NCBI GenBank assembly: GCA_910588655.1
Contig: CAJUPJ010000070.1
Location: 1-9,077, forward strand
Reading direction: 5' to 3'
DNA: 9,077 bases
Origin: an uncultured Lachnospiraceae bacterium
Lineage (GTDB): Bacteria > Bacillota > Clostridia > Lachnospirales > Lachnospiraceae
Positions 7,020 through 9,077 of the stretch are shown piece by piece. The stretch's first letter is position 1; every line of letters begins with the position of its first letter. A model generated the notes under the pieces. That model saw only the letters and a list, made by a program, of their open reading frames with translations, was not told where the DNA came from and did no database searches. Made by a program: the position numbers and the translations under genes.

Positions 7020-7643
7020 ATTACGGGGTACCGTAACAAAGGCTATGATTTCACTATTACTTCTTCTACTGCTTATGACCAGAAATGGATTCCTGGACGT
7101 AATATATTTAACAGTATATCACGTGCAGTTGATACTATTTTTTCAAATTACCTTTCTAAACCAAATGTGACACAGCCTTTATTTACCCAGTACTGTGACG
7201 GAAAACAGGTTTCATGCCCTGAATGGATGCGCCAGTGGGACTCTAAGTACCTTGGTGACCAGGGTTATTCCGCGATTGAGATATTAAGGACTTTTTATGG
7301 CAGCTCTATTTATATTAATACTTCTGAAGAAATATCCGGAGTGCCTGCTTCATGGCCCGGCTTTAACCTGTCTATAGGTTCAAGCAATAGTAAGGTTAAA
7401 CAGATGCAGGACCAGTTAAACGTAATATCAAAGGCATATCCGCTTATACCTAAAATTTCATCTGACGGCATATATGGTGAACAGACTGCAAATGCAGTAA
7501 GGGTTTTCCAGAAAGTATTTAACCTGCCGCAGACAGGTGTTGTAGATTTTGCAACATGGTATAAGATTTCAGTTAAATACGCTAAACGGAGTAATTTTAG
7601 AATATATTATATATTACTCAATTTCCGTATAATAAACTATTAA
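7020..7643 (+). pseudogene. 5'-truncated SleC-like peptidoglycan-binding protein remnant
   Basis: An open frame from about 7020 encodes roughly 190 recognisable residues and ends at TAA by 7643. The segment around YRNKGYDFTITSSTAYDQ and the later QPLFTQYCDGK, KYLGDQGYSAIEIL, and a PG_binding_1 repeat (about 7380-7570, NSKVKQMQDQLN to ATWYKIS) match, from memory, the C-terminal half of clostridial spore cortex-lytic protein SleC and its relatives. The N-terminal domains and the start of the lytic region are absent: a TAA stop lies at 7011-7013 and homology begins abruptly just before YRNKGYDF. The first in-frame ATG (7167) has no ribosome binding site and lies inside the conserved region. The C-terminus also diverges after KYAKRSNF into AT-rich coding. 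It is most likely a non-functional fragment left by a rearrangement. Confidence 0.8.
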
Positions 7644-7740
7644 TCTATTTTTATTAGGTAGTTGGTTCTTTTTATATCCATCTTCTTCATTAAGATAAGC
7701 CTATACTACATTTATTCATAACTATATCTATACATAAAAA

Positions 7741-7777
7741 TATTGACCTCCAATAGTTAGGCTTTTGGAGGTCAATA
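7741..7777 (-). terminator. Perfect 13-bp hairpin, possible minus-strand terminator
   Basis: TATTGACCTCCAA (7741-7753) and its exact reverse complement (7765-7777) enclose an 11-nt loop. On the minus strand the stem is followed by a short T-run (complement of 7736-7740), consistent with a terminator for minus-strand transcription arriving from the membrane-protein gene or the decayed frame. No T-run follows on the plus strand. The stem is only moderately GC-rich, so other origins, such as a small mobile inverted repeat, are possible. Confidence 0.5.
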
Positions 7778-7818
7778 CACAATACCCTGCCTTTTAAAAC
7801 ATGATTATCTTATTTGCC

Positions 7819-8084
7819 TTACAGCTTTATAATTCTCTTAGATGTATTTTCATCTATTAGAAAAGTATCTATAATTTCTTTAATATCTTATATCTTGTGA
7901 AATCTGGCAAAGCTCACATTCTTCTATTGTTTTGGTTTTATATTCTTCTCGTAGTTTTTCTATTCTATCAGAATACAAATTATAATATACTATTTATAAT
8001 GCTATAATCACTATTTTTATAATAACACTAATGAAATTATAACTATTTATTAATTATACTGCATCAAATATACTTTTGTTTCAT
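7819..8084 (-). pseudogene. Probable decayed small membrane-protein gene
   Basis: On the minus strand a GGAG ribosome binding site and ATG (8082-8084) lie about 20 bp after the membrane-protein stop, but that frame ends after six codons. In a shifted frame a hydrophobic run (about 8040-7990, FISVIIKIVIIAL) leads, across a stop, into a hydrophilic stretch ending at the stop 7880-7882 (YSDRIEKLREEYKTKTIEECELCQ is spread over about 7975-7905). A second frame, +1, then carries DIKEIIDTFLIDENTSKRIIKL to the stop at 7819-7821. The frame switch falls on a repeated AGATA, a likely slippage site. The charged parts look like genuine protein and not random AT-rich translation. I recognise no family, and this remains an inference from composition. 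Confidence 0.35.
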
Positions 8085-8106
8085 TTTATTTTCTCCAATG
8101 CATAAA

Positions 8107-8739
8107 TTATTTTTTATACAAATCTATATATTGTCTTATAATTGTTTTTGTTCTCATTTGTGAATATCTTTTTGCTCTATTATAAAATATAACAGAATAC
8201 AAAAATAAATATACTAAAATTAGTATATATGACAATGACCAACTAAATTGTTTTTCTAATATTGTATAAAAAAATTTAATAATCAAAGATATAAAAATGC
8301 ATATATTACATACCACAAAACTTCTGCTCATTGCAAATGAAGCATCTAATTTGTTCGCTTTGCTCATCTTGTCACTATTCTCTAAACAAGCTTTACATTC
8401 AAAAAATATTTTAACACATTCTTTATTTGTAAAAAACTCATTATTTTTATCTTTTTTCTTCAATAGTTTATTAGCAATTTTTTTCACTTCCTCAAACTCA
8501 TAATCAGAAAAAAATGTTTTATTAGGTTTAAGAAAATTTTCTCTTGATTTTATTCGTATTTTTGTGAATTTTCTATCTAAAAATGAACCTATTTCTTGTA
8601 TTAACACTCCTAATATGTAACTTACTATTCGCAAAATAAAAAAGTTAATAGTTTTTCTTGCAAGAACATTAATAAATATTAATGCTATATACTCAATTTT
8701 TAAAACCGATATAAATAAAACCAACAAGCAGTAAGCCAT
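8107..8739 (-). CDS. Hypothetical four-helix membrane protein beside the CRISPR array
   Basis: A 210-aa protein I do not recognise by name. Predicted layout: hydrophobic helices at about 5-26 and 31-53; a charged, lysine-rich helical cytoplasmic region at about 55-138; two more hydrophobic helices at about 139-161 and 167-187; and a basic tail (NRAKRYSQMRTKTIIRQY). A conserved-looking GVLIQEIGSFLDRKF follows the second helix. The gene is extremely AT-rich: 19 G/C of 120 bases at 8161-8280, against 59 of 120 at 4021-4140 in the galactosidase, which suggests foreign origin. The start is uncertain: ATG 8739 has no ribosome binding site and lies inside a hairpin (8723-8764), and no better start exists before the in-frame stop in the first CRISPR repeat. 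The N-terminus may be truncated. Its position directly at the array end makes a defence link conceivable but unproven. Confidence 0.62.
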   Translation of the reverse strand: MAYCLLVLFISVLKIEYIALIFINVLARKTINFFILRIVSYILGVLIQEIGSFLDRKFTKIRIKSRENFLKPNKTFFSDYEFEEVKKIANKLLKKKDKNNEFFTNKECVKIFFECKACLENSDKMSKANKLDASFAMSRSFVVCNICIFISLIIKFFYTILEKQFSWSLSYILILVYLFLYSVIFYNRAKRYSQMRTKTIIRQYIDLYKK

Positions 8740-8764
8740 ACAAAAGTTATGGATACTGCTTGTT
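8723..8764. terminator. Stem-loop with flanking T-runs between the CRISPR array and the membrane-protein gene
   Basis: AACAAGCAGTA (8723-8733) pairs perfectly with TACTGCTTGTT (8754-8764). After a small internal loop CCAT (8736-8739) pairs with ATGG (8749-8752), closing a 9-nt loop. The plus strand continues CTTTTGTTTA and the minus strand GGTTTTATTTA, so it could terminate transcription in both directions. For a right-to-left array it would be the array's terminator. It contains the annotated start codon of the membrane-protein gene, which complicates that gene's expression. Confidence 0.6.
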
Positions 8765-8799
8765 CTTTTGTTTAATATTTTAATTTGAATTGCAAGTAA

Positions 8800-9077
8800 A
8801 TGTGCTAATGTTTTTACGCGCTTATACCATTTCTACGGGGAGCAAGAACGCTCCAGATAAAGGTGCTAAAAAAGATGTCAATGCCCTTAAACGGGCTACA
8901 TCCATTTCTACGCAACAGCATGAGACATCGTATATGATGGAAATGGAAGTGTATCAATGCCCTTAAACGGGCTTCATCCATTTCTACAATATTACAGTAT
9001 AACAAAAATAGAAAAAAAGATAGTGTATCAATGCCCTTAAACGGGCTTCATCCATTTCTACCCTGCCCTTCTGGAAG
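8800..9077 (-). CRISPR. Trailer end of a CRISPR array, truncated by the window edge
   Basis: Four repeats end at 8836, 8911, 8987 and 9061, a period of 74-76 nt. Those at 8951-8987 and 9025-9061 are identical (37 nt, plus strand starting GTATCAATGCCC and ending CATCCATTTCTAC). The one at 8875-8911 has three changes. The one at about 8800-8836 keeps only its last 21 nt or so (17 of 21 matching). Spacers are 38, 39 and 37 nt (8837-8874, 8912-8950, 8988-9024), and a fourth begins at 9062. Each repeat holds a short GCCC...GGGC stem. Read on the minus strand, repeats begin GTAGAAATGG and end ATTGATAC, like the ATTGAAAC end common in type I and III repeats. The decayed repeat loses its 3' part, as terminal repeats do, so transcription is probably right to left. 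No cas gene is in the window, so the subtype is undetermined. Confidence 0.93.

Larger units (their letters stand above)
7644..8106. other. AT-rich decayed intergenic region
   Basis: No intact gene is visible in this 460-bp stretch. It contains a perfect 13-bp inverted repeat (7741-7777) and traces of a broken minus-strand reading frame (7819-8084), described separately. The remainder is AT-rich and unstructured to my eye. The stretch lies between a truncated gene and a foreign-looking membrane-protein gene with a CRISPR array behind it, which fits a site of past insertion and deletion. Confidence 0.6.

Noticed and set aside
7167..7643. Intact 158-aa peptidoglycan-binding protein starting at ATG 7167
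   Set aside because: The conserved homology extends upstream of this ATG to about 7020, and no ribosome binding site precedes it, so a truncated remnant is the better reading.
7644..7740. Minus-strand fragment resembling NEEDGYKKNQLPNKNRL
   Set aside because: It has no start or ribosome binding site, is under 25 codons in AT-rich DNA, and cannot be tied to a family; too weak to annotate.
8297..8503. 68-aa plus-strand frame inside the membrane-protein gene
   Set aside because: It is antisense to the longer open frame with a coherent membrane topology and has no ribosome binding site.
8814..9005. 63-aa minus-strand frame across the CRISPR array
   Set aside because: It runs through repeats and spacers and repeats the same peptide piece, so it is an artefact of the repeats.
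8829..9061. Cas12a (type V-A) repeat suggested by ATTTCTAC at the plus-strand repeat end
   Set aside because: Type V-A repeats need the pseudoknot partner GTAGAT at the 3' end, which is absent here. Repeat decay and the ATTGATAC end support the opposite orientation.

Overview
The window looks like chromosomal DNA of an anaerobic gut clostridium, most likely a Lachnospiraceae relative (Roseburia/Agathobacter/Butyrivibrio type). The evidence is strong AGGAGG ribosome binding sites, AT-rich intergenic DNA, a lipoprotein sugar-binding protein, a GH36 alpha-galactosidase of the Firmicutes type and a remnant of a clostridial SleC-like spore cortex protein. No species can be named from the sequence alone.

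Positions 1-7019 hold an alpha-galactoside utilisation locus, all on the minus strand. Read in the direction of transcription (right to left) it contains a phosphoglucomutase/phosphomannomutase (6887-5175), a GH36 alpha-galactosidase (5162-2979, 12 bp downstream and probably translationally coupled), a LacI-family regulator (2905-1850) with its own TTGACA-17-TAAAAT promoter, a strong bidirectional terminator (1771-1826), and a lipoprotein solute-binding protein (1488-103) with its own promoter. The likely logic is that the binding protein captures raffinose/melibiose-type sugars for an ABC importer whose permeases probably lie beyond the left edge. The GH36 enzyme then releases galactose, the mutase links hexose-1-phosphate to hexose-6-phosphate, and the LacI-type protein controls expression. 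A recurring AT-rich motif, AGCTAAAA on the minus strand, covers the -10 box and abuts the -35 box of the mutase promoter. It recurs with variants upstream of and at the binding-protein promoter, and is absent from the regulator's own promoter. It is the best candidate operator.

Positions 7020-8106 are a decayed zone. They hold a 5'-truncated, SleC-like peptidoglycan-binding fragment on the plus strand, a 13-bp perfect hairpin, and what looks like a frameshifted small membrane-protein gene on the minus strand.

Positions 8107-9077 differ sharply in composition: a very AT-rich four-helix membrane protein of unknown function, then the end of a CRISPR array with about 37-nt repeats and 37-39-nt spacers that runs off the right edge. 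Repeat decay toward the left and the ATTGATAC end on the minus strand indicate that this is the trailer end of an array transcribed right to left. The leader and any cas genes would then be outside the window to the right, and the subtype cannot be decided here.
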